From Pseudomonas gingeri (GTDB lineage Bacteria > Pseudomonadota > Gammaproteobacteria > Pseudomonadales > Pseudomonadaceae), in NCBI RefSeq assembly GCF_013386115.1, contig NZ_JACAOR010000012.1, forward strand, positions 56,066 through 120,065: a DNA stretch of 64,000 nucleotides, given 5' to 3'. A program made the position numbers and the translations under genes. Numbering within the stretch: the stretch's first letter is position 1; each line of letters opens with the position of its first letter. The notes below the pieces were generated by a model, which saw only the letters and a list, made by a program, of their open reading frames with translations, was not told the DNA's origin and searched no databases. Positions 25,201-33,390 of the stretch are shown here, piece by piece.

Positions 25201-25696
25201 CTTCGCTGACCTGCTTGAACAGCTCGGGGTTGTCGCGCTCGGCGACAATGACCTTGTGGCCGTCCCCGGTTTCGTAGCGGATCAGTCCCGGGCCCATTTC
25301 GTCGGCGGCGCCGATGGCCTTGTAATCCGCCAGGCTGCCGGGTGCCGACGCGTCGCCGGCGGCCAGCTGGTAACCCTGGGCGAGGCTGTCGGTCAGGCCC
25401 GGCAGGAGTTTCTGGTCGGCCACTACCTGTTGGTACAGCCCGGGGTTGGAGGCCTTGCTGACCAGCACGTGATCGCCGTCCCGGGTGACGAAACGCACCG
25501 TGTCGGCGGCCAGGGTGTCGGGCTTCTCGATGGACGCATAGCCGGACAGCGCCGGGGCCTTCTCATCGGGCCTGGCCTGGCGGTAGACGGCATTGTCCTG
25601 TTCGCCGGTCTTGAGCAGCACGGCAAAAGGGGCCCCGGAAGGCGAGCGATTGAAGGCTTTCGGGTCGGCGGTAGTGTTCAGCGCTTGCGTCTTCAT
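22271..25696 (-). CDS. Large HrpK-like type III translocator/effector candidate with tandem repeats
   Basis: 1141 residues from ATG at 25696, chosen for AGGAG nine bases upstream; an earlier in-frame start at 25765 lacks one. Residues about 55-455 contain six diverged repeats of about 70 residues built on GPGLIRYET-DG-KVIV-NP-LF. A helical middle region follows. The C-terminus (about 930-1090) has Gly/Ala-rich membrane-inserting segments (AAGGLQVAGGAFGASAG; GPFFLVGVVLAVVGGIVG) and a polar tail. This matches the general plan of HrpK-domain proteins of Pseudomonas, which act with the type III translocon. No hrp box was found in its 290-bp upstream region. The HrpK call rests on layout and memory of the family. 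Confidence 0.55.
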   Translation of the reverse strand: MKTQALNTTADPKAFNRSPSGAPFAVLLKTGEQDNAVYRQARPDEKAPALSGYASIEKPDTLAADTVRFVTRDGDHVLVSKASNPGLYQQVVADQKLLPGLTDSLAQGYQLAAGDASAPGSLADYKAIGAADEMGPGLIRYETGDGHKVIVAERDNPELFKQVSEDFKALGAINASEADGYHRAGADDTPPGKLGDFKSVGPADEVGPGLIRYETQDGNKVIVSERDNPALFEQAKDAYASLSGLTASEGEGYRRAGDNEVWPPVDGTIVGPKDEVGPDTIRYESDGKKVVVARDDNPKLFDYLVGLYDLKSDPGKLAALQSATDGGSTLADQNTPPPGLNDYKGFGWIEGQQGNVLTYETHDGKRMVVSADLTPELFKSVATAHDTWDKIHTSEGEGYKLAGPNDFLKNTDITFGSPDELGNGLIRYETSEGKVIVSKELSPQLYEEVVGKWEAWSAGTVDETRGKYNLPPKSELDVLNLKTGVRADEKDSNSPELSVSELATKELLDTYRAGVADGSIAKDDPRARLVRALEAQAAYQNGRGITGYEEEPGAFGGTWRVFDDKQTELTSADMHDIIDGPALQKQLATLFADPTVQADYKGKMDDAINHLPNKDEIKQKLLDLTANPDYITYLKDLQNQGKTHEAQQDLSDTLTSLSLFDPDAASKAAQSIQADGLTTDLNGILADPSKISDDNKELATKDLFGLLKGVLKGSLLDLPRRSQEVIEKFLTEGLQGKEKASAVTKALEELGAVYKANGSISEADLNTALNKPYIPIADRGTLGEVFNTLNNKGILGSLGAGVTLFSAIYQLVGKGGKLGETPAQRMTIAKDFLSFAGASSHFVKLGDKIGEALGKGGLVDFLGLDKTLPEIWGKTGTQAPNFEFRVSDLPADVKAKISTALDAVPDSKYDGIAELFGDGDGAKAAADNVTDGLTTHLDDALSAAGGAKLSASKAAKIAGSVIKVLGPATDIVGGFADIVLGAFTIKSGVETNDPLSKAAGGLQVAGGAFGASAGVLGAAALFGAGSAAALTGPFFLVGVVLAVVGGIVGYFVDHNKKQKASEKENDWYRELAGDGVLQDNWADKVEYAHYSIHHYGGREAPTDDSLFRFQDSEWEHFDQTPQKGGSSSNRLDDDLHVDYGD
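24332..25534 (-). repeat. Six tandem protein-coding repeats inside the HrpK-like gene
   Basis: Units begin near residues 57, 127, 199, 269, 345 and 413 of the protein. Units 2 and 3 are the most alike (both E(M/V)GPGLIRYET with an ERDNP ending); unit 4 has lost one residue (RYESDGKK), and units 5-6 are more diverged. The pattern suggests internal duplication of a small beta-rich module. Confidence 0.75.
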
Positions 25697-25988
25697 GCTC
25701 GGGAGCTCCTGTGATAACCGGGCGGCGAGTGGTTGTCCTGCCGTTTCAGGATCGGCAAAAACCATAGCAGGGGGGCTGCCGTGGAAGGTTGCGAAAAGTT
25801 GTGAAAGATCGCGAAACCCAGGTGGGCCGTGGGCTGGCGACGAAACCAGGGCGGTCCGGGCGTCGCGAAGCGGGGCGTGGCGGCGGTTTTTCTGCAGCTT
25901 GTTCAGGGTGTATTCAGGGCCTGGACCTGCACCATTGGGGCTGGCACGCCAGCCTGCCGAGTGGCGACTCTGACTGATGGGACACCCG

Positions 25989-27644
25989 ATGGCTCACGAA
26001 AACCGGTTTCGCCTTGAATCCCTGTACATCTTCCTGATCGCACTGCTGCTCTTTACCCTGGGCATCTGGGACCAGACGGCCCAGGGCTTCGACGGTCGCT
26101 GGGCGTTGTTCCTCAATGAAATGTTTCGCCATGGCCCGAGCCTGTTCGCCACGACCTATGGCCAGCCGTATCCCGACTATCCGGGCACCGCGACGTTCCT
26201 GAGCTTTCTGTTCGCCCAACTGTTCGGGGCGCCGAACCATCTGGCGAATGTCATGCCGACCGCGCTGGCCTCGGCCGGGGTGATGGCGATGATCTATCGC
26301 TTGCTGGCGCCGTCCGGGCGTTCCTGGGCGCTGCTGACCGTCCTGCTGACGGCGCTGACCACACAGCTGCTGGAGAAGTCCCGTTCGGTGTGCCTGGACC
26401 AGATGACTTCGTTGTTGTGCCTGGCCTGTTTCTATCTGCTGCACAGCGGTGAACGCCTGGGCTCGAAGCTTCGGCAGTACGCGATCTTCCCGCTGTTCGT
26501 CCTGGGCTTTGTCATCCGTGGGCCGTTGGGCTTGATCGAGGTCTGCGGGGTGGCCTGTGTCTATTGGGCCATGGGTGTTTCCCGCTCGCGGGCCGAGACG
26601 CTGCAACTGCTCAGGAAGGTCCTGGTGCACGGCGTTATCGGCCTGCTGCTGCTCGCCGCCTGCTGGTGGTTGCTGATGAAGCTGGCGCGGTTCAGCGGCG
26701 GCGACGGCTTTGCCGATCAGGTCTACCACATGCAGGTCGGCGGTCGTCTCGATGAAAGTGGCGAGCCGTTCTTCTTCTACTTCCAGCTCAGTCTCTATCG
26801 TTATTTCCCGGTGGTGCCGCTGGCCCTGGCGACCCTGATCGCGCTGCGCCACAAATGGTCGCTGCGGGACCGGGACAGCGATGTGCAACTGGCTTTGCGC
26901 CTGGGGGCCTGCGGGTTGATGATCCTGCTGGGGCTGTCGGTGCCGCACTTCAAGCGTGCTTATTACGTCCTGCCGATGGTGCCGATGTTCGCGGCGGTGG
27001 CGGCCTATGGGCTGCTGCAGGCGCAAGGCTGGCTGGTGGGCGTGCGCCGCTTCTATGAAGGGCTGGTGACGCTGTTGCCGGGGTTGGCGGTGATTGTCGT
27101 CTTCGTCCTGCGCCATTCCTGGCTCAAGCATGGTTTCTGGCCGCAGGTTTCGCTGCCGCTGCTGGTCGGGACGCTGGTGATTCTGCAAGGGCTCGCTGCC
27201 TGTGTCTGGCTGAACAAAGCCAGGGTGCAGCCGCTCCACGACCTGGGCCGGCGCCTGGTGCTGCTGAGCCTGATCGCCCTGGCGGCGCAGTGGTTGCTGC
27301 TGGTGAAGGTGGTGGAGCCGGCCAAGGACCTGGAGTTCGACACCCGGGGCTTTGTCGAACCGGTGGAACGCCTGCGCGCGGCGAATCCGGGGCCGCTGGT
27401 GTTCCTGAACCTGGGGCAGGACACCTGGGCCGTGCGCTACATGATGAACCTGGACCATGACGAGCAGCCGCTGTTCATCGCCGGGGCCGATGCCGCCAGA
27501 CTGGATTCGCTGCCCCGTCCGGCCTGGGTGATCCTGTCGCGCAAGGACCTGGGGTTGCTGGCGGGGACGGCACTGGAGAAGAGCACTCCCGCATTCGAGG
27601 GGCGCTTCAATGGTAATCCGTGTGTGGTGATCGAGATGAAGTAA
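25989..27644 (+). CDS. ArnT-like glycosyltransferase family protein
   Basis: 551 residues from ATG at 25989, favoured because GGGAC precedes it; an ATG 12 bp earlier is possible. About 11-12 membrane helices. The first periplasmic loop has GFDGRWALFLNEMFRHG and the TYGQPYPDYPGT motif, which replaces the EKPP motif of classic ArnT with a related polar loop. The C-terminal soluble part ends in VVIEMK. It probably transfers a sugar from a polyprenyl phosphate in the periplasm. It is divergent from the HrpK-like gene and is the second such transferase in 8 kb. Confidence 0.75.
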   Translation: MAHENRFRLESLYIFLIALLLFTLGIWDQTAQGFDGRWALFLNEMFRHGPSLFATTYGQPYPDYPGTATFLSFLFAQLFGAPNHLANVMPTALASAGVMAMIYRLLAPSGRSWALLTVLLTALTTQLLEKSRSVCLDQMTSLLCLACFYLLHSGERLGSKLRQYAIFPLFVLGFVIRGPLGLIEVCGVACVYWAMGVSRSRAETLQLLRKVLVHGVIGLLLLAACWWLLMKLARFSGGDGFADQVYHMQVGGRLDESGEPFFFYFQLSLYRYFPVVPLALATLIALRHKWSLRDRDSDVQLALRLGACGLMILLGLSVPHFKRAYYVLPMVPMFAAVAAYGLLQAQGWLVGVRRFYEGLVTLLPGLAVIVVFVLRHSWLKHGFWPQVSLPLLVGTLVILQGLAACVWLNKARVQPLHDLGRRLVLLSLIALAAQWLLLVKVVEPAKDLEFDTRGFVEPVERLRAANPGPLVFLNLGQDTWAVRYMMNLDHDEQPLFIAGADAARLDSLPRPAWVILSRKDLGLLAGTALEKSTPAFEGRFNGNPCVVIEMK

Positions 27645-27856
27645 CGTTTTTCCAGGGCTGCGCTGGCGCCGGAGGAAAGGGCGTCGGGTAGCGCAGACAC
27701 CATGAAGCCGAGCATTGTCGGAATCTGCCCTGTTTATGTCCTGCCGGGCGCTTTGAAAAGTCATCGGTTGTCGGTCAAATAGCTTTCGTCAGCAGGAAGG
27801 TACGGTGCTTTGATCGAGCCCGACTCCATTCACTCCAACACAAAGGTGGCAAGCCC

Positions 27857-28561
27857 ATGTCGCAAGCAAACAGCCTGATCAGTTTCAAACGTCCCGATGG
27901 TCGCGAGGTCAGCGGTTATCTGGCCCGTCCGGCAAAAGTCGAAGGTGCCCCGGCCATTGTGGTGATCCAGGAATGGTGGGGGCTCAACGACCAGATTCGT
28001 GGCGTTGCCGATCGCCTGGCGGCCTGCGGCTACCTGGCCCTGGTGCCCGATCTGTACCGTGGCGAGTCGACGGTGGAAGAGGAAGAAGCCCATCACCTGA
28101 TGAGCAAGCTGGATTTCGCCGAGGCGGTGTCCCAGGATATCCGTGGCGCTGTGCAGTACCTGGGCGCCCACACGAAAAATATCGGCGTGACCGGCTTCTG
28201 CATGGGCGGCGCGCTGACGCTGCTGTCCTTGAATGCCATCCCGGAGCTGACGGCCGGCGTGGTCTGGTACGGTTTCCCACCGCTGGAATACCTCAATGCC
28301 GCGGCGATCAAGGCACCGCTGCTGGCGCATTGGGCGACTCAGGATCTGTTCTTCCCGGCGGAAACCGTCGACACCCTGGAGACCACGCTGCATGAAGCGG
28401 GTGTCGATGCCACGTTCCATCGTTACCTGGCGCATCACGCCTTCGCCAACGAGACGGCGGTGGGGAGCGGACGCATCCCCGGGACCCAGTTCGACCCGGT
28501 CTGGTCGCAAATGGCCTGGGACCGGACCCTGACGTTCTTTGGCCAGAAACTCTGGGATTGA
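27857..28561 (+). CDS. Dienelactone hydrolase family protein
   Basis: 234 residues, the usual length. Alpha/beta-hydrolase fold with the dienelactone-hydrolase triad: nucleophile Cys in GFCMGG, Asp in WATQDLFFP and His in HHAFAN. The conserved Glu in VIQEWWGLND activates the Cys. It opens cyclic lactones such as dienelactone in chloroaromatic breakdown, but most chromosomal paralogues have other, unknown substrates, and no aromatic pathway genes are adjacent. It is cytoplasmic and monocistronic. Confidence 0.88.
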   Translation: MSQANSLISFKRPDGREVSGYLARPAKVEGAPAIVVIQEWWGLNDQIRGVADRLAACGYLALVPDLYRGESTVEEEEAHHLMSKLDFAEAVSQDIRGAVQYLGAHTKNIGVTGFCMGGALTLLSLNAIPELTAGVVWYGFPPLEYLNAAAIKAPLLAHWATQDLFFPAETVDTLETTLHEAGVDATFHRYLAHHAFANETAVGSGRIPGTQFDPVWSQMAWDRTLTFFGQKLWD

Positions 28562-28580
28562 TCCACCGTCAGGCCGTTTG

Positions 28581-28606
28581 CACGGGGCACCACGTCGTGT
28601 CCCGTG
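28581..28606 (+). terminator. Hairpin after the dienelactone hydrolase gene
   Basis: CACGGGGCAC (28581-28590) pairs with GTGTCCCGTG (28597-28606) with one G-U pair and a six-base loop. No T-tract follows, so it may only stabilise the transcript end. Confidence 0.4.
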
Positions 28607-28617
28607 TGCCGGACGAC

Positions 28618-28755
28618 TCAGGATGACGCCGGGTCGTCCTGCAAGCCCGAGCCCGTCTGGCAGTTCCTGGTGTCCATGACAATCTCCGGTGGACGGGCGC
28701 TATGGGCGGGCGTCAGCAGGTACAGGAGCAGGATCAGGCAGGCTGCCGGGCGCAC
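28618..28755 (-). CDS. Possible small secreted peptide (45 aa, GTG start)
   Basis: A short frame starting at GTG 28755 reads VRPAACLILLLYLLTPAHSA and then a polar 25-residue tail with one Cys. The first 20 residues look like a cleavable Sec signal ending in A-H-S-A. It lies 17 bp after the NTF2-like gene stop on the same strand, so co-transcription is possible. No good ribosome binding site precedes it and the family is unknown; chance is a serious alternative. Confidence 0.25.
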   Translation of the reverse strand: MRPAACLILLLYLLTPAHSARPPEIVMDTRNCQTGSGLQDDPASS

Positions 28756-28771
28756 AGGATGCTGCCGGTAT

Positions 28772-29185
28772 TCAGGACGCGAGCAATTCGCGCTGGACTT
28801 CCAGGGCATTGCGCTCGACCCAGTTGTGGCCCAGTTGCCCGTCCGGGCGCACTTCCCAGACCGCGGTCCCCAGCATCTTGAACGGGGTGCCGCAGGCCCG
28901 ATTGCCGATAAAGCCGTTGTTCTTGCCCTCGAGTATCCAGCGCGAGGCCACGCGGGTGCCGTCGGCATTCTGGAATGTCTCGATGCTGGCGAAATCGAAG
29001 TCGTCGATTTTCGCCAGGAACGCGCCGATCCAATCGATAAATGCCTCGCGGCCGACGATGTCGACACCTCCCGAGGTGATGACAAAGTCTTCGCTGACGA
29101 AGCGCGCCGCCGCTCGCGGATCCTGTTTCTGCCAGACCTCGCGCCAGAAGCTTTCGACGATTTCTACAGCCTTGTTGCCTGTCAT
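28772..29185 (-). CDS. SnoaL/NTF2-like family protein
   Basis: 137 residues of the alpha+beta barrel NTF2-like superfamily. The N-terminal helix (VEIVESFWREVWQKQDPRAAARFVSEDF) and later strands ending in FASIETFQNADGTRVASRWILEG and AVWEVRPDGQLGHNWVE match SnoaL-like polyketide-cyclase/steroid-isomerase relatives. The family includes enzymes and binding proteins, so no reaction is assigned. It is divergent from the LysR gene at 29319 with a 133-bp gap, making it the probable target of that regulator. Confidence 0.85.
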   Translation of the reverse strand: MTGNKAVEIVESFWREVWQKQDPRAAARFVSEDFVITSGGVDIVGREAFIDWIGAFLAKIDDFDFASIETFQNADGTRVASRWILEGKNNGFIGNRACGTPFKMLGTAVWEVRPDGQLGHNWVERNALEVQRELLAS

Positions 29186-29318
29186 GGGGTGTTCCTCGTG
29201 CTTGCAGTTGTTTGGCCGATGCGCTGACCGCCGACCGGATGAGCACGATGTTCGGAGTTTGCTATCTAGAACTCAAACGCATAAATTTAATTGCATCCAG
29301 TTGAAAGGCGAATTCATC

Positions 29319-30197
29319 ATGCAAGCCAGCGATATCGAGATCGACCTGCTCCGGGCGTTTATCGCCGTGTCGGAAACCGGCAGTTTCACGGCGGCGGCAG
29401 AGGTGATCGCGCGTTCGCAATCGGCGGTGAGCCAGAAGATCATCCGGTTGGAGGAGATCCTCGGTCTCCGGGTGTTCGAGCGCACCAGTCGCGCACTGAC
29501 CCTGACCGCGGACGGTGAGCGCCTGCTGGTGGGCGCGCGCCGGATGCTGGTGCATTACGAGACGTTCCTGCGTGAGATCAAGGCGCCGGCGATGCCGGGC
29601 TTGTTGCGCCTGGGCATCTCGGAAAACCTGGTGCTGACCCAGCTGCCCAAATTGCTGTCGCGCTTTTGCGCGCTGTATCCCGATATCCAGCTGGAGCTCA
29701 CCACCGGCCTGAGCAATGACCTGCTCACCGCCTATGAGGCGGGGCAACTGGATGTGGTGATCGCCAAGCGCAAGATCAGCGCGACGGCCCAGCGCGGTCG
29801 CGTCATCTGGCGCGAGCCGCTGGTGTGGATGGCTGCCAGCGACTATGAAATCGAAGCGTCCCGGCCGGTGCGGCTGGTGATGATGCGACCGCCTTGCGCG
29901 TACCGCGCGATCATGGTCGAGGCCCTGGCATCGGTGAATCGCGAATGGGTATCGGCCTGCTTGGCGAGCAACCTGATCGGCGTGCAGGCTGCCGTCTCCG
30001 GCGGGCTGGGCATCACTGCCCTGGGCACCTCGTTCCTGCAGGAAGGGATGAAGATTCTCGAACCTTCGGAAAAATTACCGACACTGCCCTCCACCGAGGT
30101 GGCGGTAGTGGGCGATGAGGCCGGCACCCAGCACCTGGTACAGCCGCTGGTGTCGTTGCTGACCGAGGGGCTGATGGCGGGGGCGCGGTTGACCTGA
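29319..30197 (+). CDS. LysR-family transcriptional regulator
   Basis: 292 residues from ATG at 29319; the open frame extends far upstream without LysR sequence. HTH at about 5-65 (ETGSFTAAAEVIARSQSAVSQ), followed by the effector domain. It is divergent from the NTF2-like gene. It ends close to the AbiEii remnant on the other strand with only four bases between the stops. The ligand is unknown. Confidence 0.88.
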   Translation: MQASDIEIDLLRAFIAVSETGSFTAAAEVIARSQSAVSQKIIRLEEILGLRVFERTSRALTLTADGERLLVGARRMLVHYETFLREIKAPAMPGLLRLGISENLVLTQLPKLLSRFCALYPDIQLELTTGLSNDLLTAYEAGQLDVVIAKRKISATAQRGRVIWREPLVWMAASDYEIEASRPVRLVMMRPPCAYRAIMVEALASVNREWVSACLASNLIGVQAAVSGGLGITALGTSFLQEGMKILEPSEKLPTLPSTEVAVVGDEAGTQHLVQPLVSLLTEGLMAGARLT

Positions 30198-30201
30198 GTG
30201 T

Positions 30202-30534
30202 TTACTGTTGTGTCGCAGTTGGCGACCAGGGGCCGTTAGCCGGCCAGTGTTGTAGATAGGATGTTTTGCTGCGTACTGCGGTAATCACAGGCATCAAGAA
30301 GTCGTGCAGAGTTGTCACTACGTGCATCAGGTCCAATGCTTCGAGTTTGTTCTTTTTCAGAAACGCTCGCCACTGTGTGTGCTTTTGTGGATCGCGGGCA
30401 AAACCCTCGGTGAGACCAAACGGGACATCCTCTCGTAATATCGTCCCGCGACGGTCAAATATTGAAATCCTGACGGGTTTCCCGTGCGCGGTTGAGCAGG
30501 CGTGCTCGTACTGATGTCGCGATATTGCGGTCAT
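30202..30534 (-). pseudogene. Truncated AbiEii-type nucleotidyltransferase toxin
   Basis: 110 residues only, whereas AbiEii toxins are about 250-300. What remains matches the C-terminal end of the family: FDRRGTILRED, LTEGFARDPQKHTQWRAFLKKN, then a helix and the ending HWPANGPW. The nucleotidyltransferase core with its catalytic GS and DxD motifs is missing. The ATG at 30534 directly abuts the antitoxin TGA, as in an intact operon, so an internal deletion fusing the original start region to the C-terminus is likely. It should be non-toxic. The assignment is by motif recall. Confidence 0.6.
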
Positions 30535-31134
30535 TCATGTCAGGCTTTCCATGTAGGGACGCATCACGTTGGTCACCCGACAAAGGGTGGCGTAGCGCCA
30601 TAGCTCGTCCATGTTCAGACGTCTGGAATGCCAGGCATCAGACAGCGCTTCCAGCGCCACATCCAGCCCTATCTTGTTACGAAACTTGAAGCAGTCGACA
30701 ACGGTACGAGCGACGCTGGTCACGCGTATGGTCACGCCATCGATATCATGATTTTCAACGCCATCAGTGAGTGCAGAGCTTGAGAAGCGGACGATGCGCA
30801 ATGGCGGATAACCGGGCTTTGGCGCACGAGCCTTGTTGGGTATGGCGAACCAGACCTCGAATGGCGACTGGGTCGTGAGCCCATGTACCCTCAAGGCTGA
30901 CAGCAGGCAGATCACCCCTTTGGGGTATTTGCTTGCTACCTCGGCCAAGGCAACGTGCTCGGAGATGTTGCGCTGCGGTAGCGAGTAAAGACCGTGGTCT
31001 ATTCGTTGGAGCAGACCCTGTCGTACCAGCCGGGTCAATGCGACGCGGGGGAGTCCTTGTGCAACGACGTCCCGGGAGCGGATGAGGCCGTTGCGAGCGG
31101 CGAGCGCCAGGATATGGTGGTGTGAGTTTTCCAT
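30535..31134 (-). CDS. AbiEi-type antitoxin (type IV toxin-antitoxin)
   Basis: 199 residues from ATG at 31134. The N-terminal winged-helix domain (HHHILALAARNGLIRSRDVVAQGLPRVALTRLVRQGLL) and DHGLYSLPQ are typical of the AbiEi/AbiEi_4 antitoxins. The C-terminal domain (GVICLLSALRVHGLTTQ; VTSVARTVVDCFKFRNKIGLDVALEAL) is complete. These proteins counter AbiEii and repress their own promoter. Because the toxin gene next door is truncated, this antitoxin is probably an orphan. A TTG start at 31170 is possible but falls inside the operator. Confidence 0.78.
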   Translation of the reverse strand: MENSHHHILALAARNGLIRSRDVVAQGLPRVALTRLVRQGLLQRIDHGLYSLPQRNISEHVALAEVASKYPKGVICLLSALRVHGLTTQSPFEVWFAIPNKARAPKPGYPPLRIVRFSSSALTDGVENHDIDGVTIRVTSVARTVVDCFKFRNKIGLDVALEALSDAWHSRRLNMDELWRYATLCRVTNVMRPYMESLT

Positions 31135-31155
31135 ATCGACAGCGTGTTCCTCTTT

Positions 31156-31181
31156 GTCGGTAATTGTCAATATTTACCGAC
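31156..31181. promoter_or_regulatory. Inverted repeat, likely AbiEi operator
   Basis: GTCGGTAA (31156-31163) and TTACCGAC (31174-31181) are perfect complements 10 bases apart, lying 22 bp upstream of the antitoxin ATG. AbiEi antitoxins bind inverted repeats overlapping their own promoter, which this placement matches. Confidence 0.6.
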
Positions 31182-31210
31182 ATAGAGGAACGTGCAGGAT
31201 AGCAGCTTTC

Positions 31211-33379
31211 TCAATACGCCCGAACCCATCGCACTTTCGTCGAAGCCTGGACCGCGCCACTTCCGCCTCCGCCCGTGGGTGGGGTGGGGGTGGTGATGGT
31301 CTGGTCGCCGGTTACCGCCGAGACATCGATGGCGATGCCGCCCTGGGAAATGGTGGTGGGGCTGGCGCCGTTGTTGCCGGTGGACAGCGAGCCCTTGATG
31401 TTGGTCGTGGCCCCCGAGGTGCTGACCAGGCCGCCGAGGATGACGTTGCCGTAGAGGGTCCAGCCGCTGGTGGCGAGGCCGCCGTTGGCTTCGATGGCGA
31501 TATTGCCGATGGGCAGGCCGCTGTGGGTGACGTTGGCGCTGTCGGTCCAGGTGGCCAGGGCCGGTGGTGTCGCGCTCTTGTTGCACAAGTTGGTCGGGTA
31601 GAACGACCCGCTGCACAGGTTCGAGTAACCGGAGAAGTTCGGCGAGTACAAGGGCACCGCGCTGTTGCTGGTCAGGGCAACGTTGCCGGTGGCGAGTACG
31701 GTGTTTGTGAGTCGGCTCAGGCCTTGCACACCATCGAGAGTGATGTTGCCCTGGAACCACAGCACGCCCGGCGGCAGGGCCTTGATCCCGGTGAAGGTCC
31801 AGCCGTTGGCGGGTGTCGCGCTGTTGCCGCAGCTGCTGTTGCCGTAATTGCAGGTCAGGAAGGTGTTTCCCAGCAAGGTGCGCAGGTCGGTGGTACCCAG
31901 GTTGTAGGGGCCGCCTGCCACGGCGGTGCCGGCGGCGGTCTTGACGTTCTGGATCTTCAGCATCGGTGTGTTGCCGTCGAAGTAGAACACGTAGTTGGCC
32001 TGGCTTTGCAGGGGCGTGACGTCCACCGGGGCGCTGGTGATGTTGCAGTACGGTATGCCGGGCAGGCCCGGCGAGGCGCCGGCGATGTTCTGTGTCAGGT
32101 TCGCCAGCGCGGTGCCCGTGTAGGCGGTGCCGTTCTGGTTGAGCACCTTGCCGGCGATCTGGCTGGCGGTGTTGAACGAGGGCGTGTTGTATTGCGTCAC
32201 GCTGAGGTTGCCGCCGCCCTGGAACTGCCCCACCGTCGCGGTGAGGATCGATACGTCGCTGTTGGCCTTGAGCGTGTTGTAGGTGGCGCTGTAGCCGCTC
32301 AATGCCAGGGTGTTGCCCCAGAAGGTGCCGACGGTGGCGTTCCTGAAGTTGACGTCGCCGCCGTAGATCGCATTGTAGCTCAGCGAAATGCTGGCGGGCA
32401 GGGTGCCGGTCCCGGAGATCAATTGCGCGCCGGTGCTGGTGCTGATGACCCCGGCGGATTGGCTGGCCTTGCTCAGGTCCAGGGTATAGACCGTGCCATC
32501 GGTCAGGGTGATCAGGGCCGTGCCGGTGCTGGCGGCGGTGATCGAGTTGTCGGTGTTTTTCGTGCCGCCGACCAGGGCGGTGCCGATGGTTGATCCGGCC
32601 GACAGGACGTTGGCCTTGAACGCGCCGGCCTTGATCGACACATAGCTGCCGTCGGACTGGCTGATGTTGATGGACTTGGCGCCTACCGTCAGGTTGACCG
32701 GCGGGCTGCTGGAACTCATGGAAAAGGTGCCCTCGGTGTTGAGGGTCGCGTTGTCCGCGATCCCGCCGCCGCTGAGGTTGATGCCGCCCTTGGCACAGCC
32801 GGAGACATAGGCTTTCGAGCCGTTGGAGATGGTCAGCACGCCGGTGACGGCGATATTCGCCAGGGTCGTGCCGTTGGTGATCGACAGATTGCCGCCGGTG
32901 TAGTTGAAATTGCCATTGAACTGCAGGGCCGGTGGCAGGTTGCCGCTGGGCGGGGCAGTCGCGGCACTGGCCGGGGTCAGCACGTAGACCACCTGCAGGG
33001 TATTGGTCGCCAGGTTGTTGGTGGCGGTGATGGTGGCGGTGACCAGCGTGCTGCCGGCGCTGGCGACCTTGGAGATGATCTGGGCGCTGAGGCCGCTAGC
33101 GCTGATGGGCAGGTTGCCCGGTGTGACATTGGCCAGGGTACTGTCCTGCAGCAGTTGGGCCTGCAGGTACAGACGCACCCACTCCACCCCGCTCCAGACC
33201 CGTGACTCCGCCGGTGAGATGGCATGGGCCGCCACTTGCTGCTGCTGGGCGCCACGTATGCCGTACATCATTCCCAGGGCGGTCACGGACAGGGCCATGC
33301 CGACGAACAGGATCATCAGCGTGGCGGCCATGCCGCGTTGAGACGCGGGTGTCGATCCGGAAAACGAAGGGGCTGGCAT
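31211..33379 (-). CDS. Large PilX-like minor pilin/pilus assembly protein
   Basis: 722 residues; ordinary PilX is about 150-200. From ATG at 33379, the N-terminus has a short leader and membrane helix (QRGMAATLMILFVGMALSVTALG) like PilX_N proteins, with no strict prepilin cleavage motif. The rest is rich in Asn, Thr, Ser and Gly with repeated short strands, suggesting a beta-solenoid exposed on the surface. A Cys-containing C-terminal part follows (TCNYGNSSCG; NLCSGSFYPTNLC). It is the last gene of the minor pilin operon, 11 bp after the PilW-like stop. An adhesive tip role is inference. Confidence 0.65.
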   Translation of the reverse strand: MPAPSFSGSTPASQRGMAATLMILFVGMALSVTALGMMYGIRGAQQQQVAAHAISPAESRVWSGVEWVRLYLQAQLLQDSTLANVTPGNLPISASGLSAQIISKVASAGSTLVTATITATNNLATNTLQVVYVLTPASAATAPPSGNLPPALQFNGNFNYTGGNLSITNGTTLANIAVTGVLTISNGSKAYVSGCAKGGINLSGGGIADNATLNTEGTFSMSSSSPPVNLTVGAKSINISQSDGSYVSIKAGAFKANVLSAGSTIGTALVGGTKNTDNSITAASTGTALITLTDGTVYTLDLSKASQSAGVISTSTGAQLISGTGTLPASISLSYNAIYGGDVNFRNATVGTFWGNTLALSGYSATYNTLKANSDVSILTATVGQFQGGGNLSVTQYNTPSFNTASQIAGKVLNQNGTAYTGTALANLTQNIAGASPGLPGIPYCNITSAPVDVTPLQSQANYVFYFDGNTPMLKIQNVKTAAGTAVAGGPYNLGTTDLRTLLGNTFLTCNYGNSSCGNSATPANGWTFTGIKALPPGVLWFQGNITLDGVQGLSRLTNTVLATGNVALTSNSAVPLYSPNFSGYSNLCSGSFYPTNLCNKSATPPALATWTDSANVTHSGLPIGNIAIEANGGLATSGWTLYGNVILGGLVSTSGATTNIKGSLSTGNNGASPTTISQGGIAIDVSAVTGDQTITTPTPPTGGGGSGAVQASTKVRWVRAY

Positions 33380-33390
33380 CAAGCGCTCTG

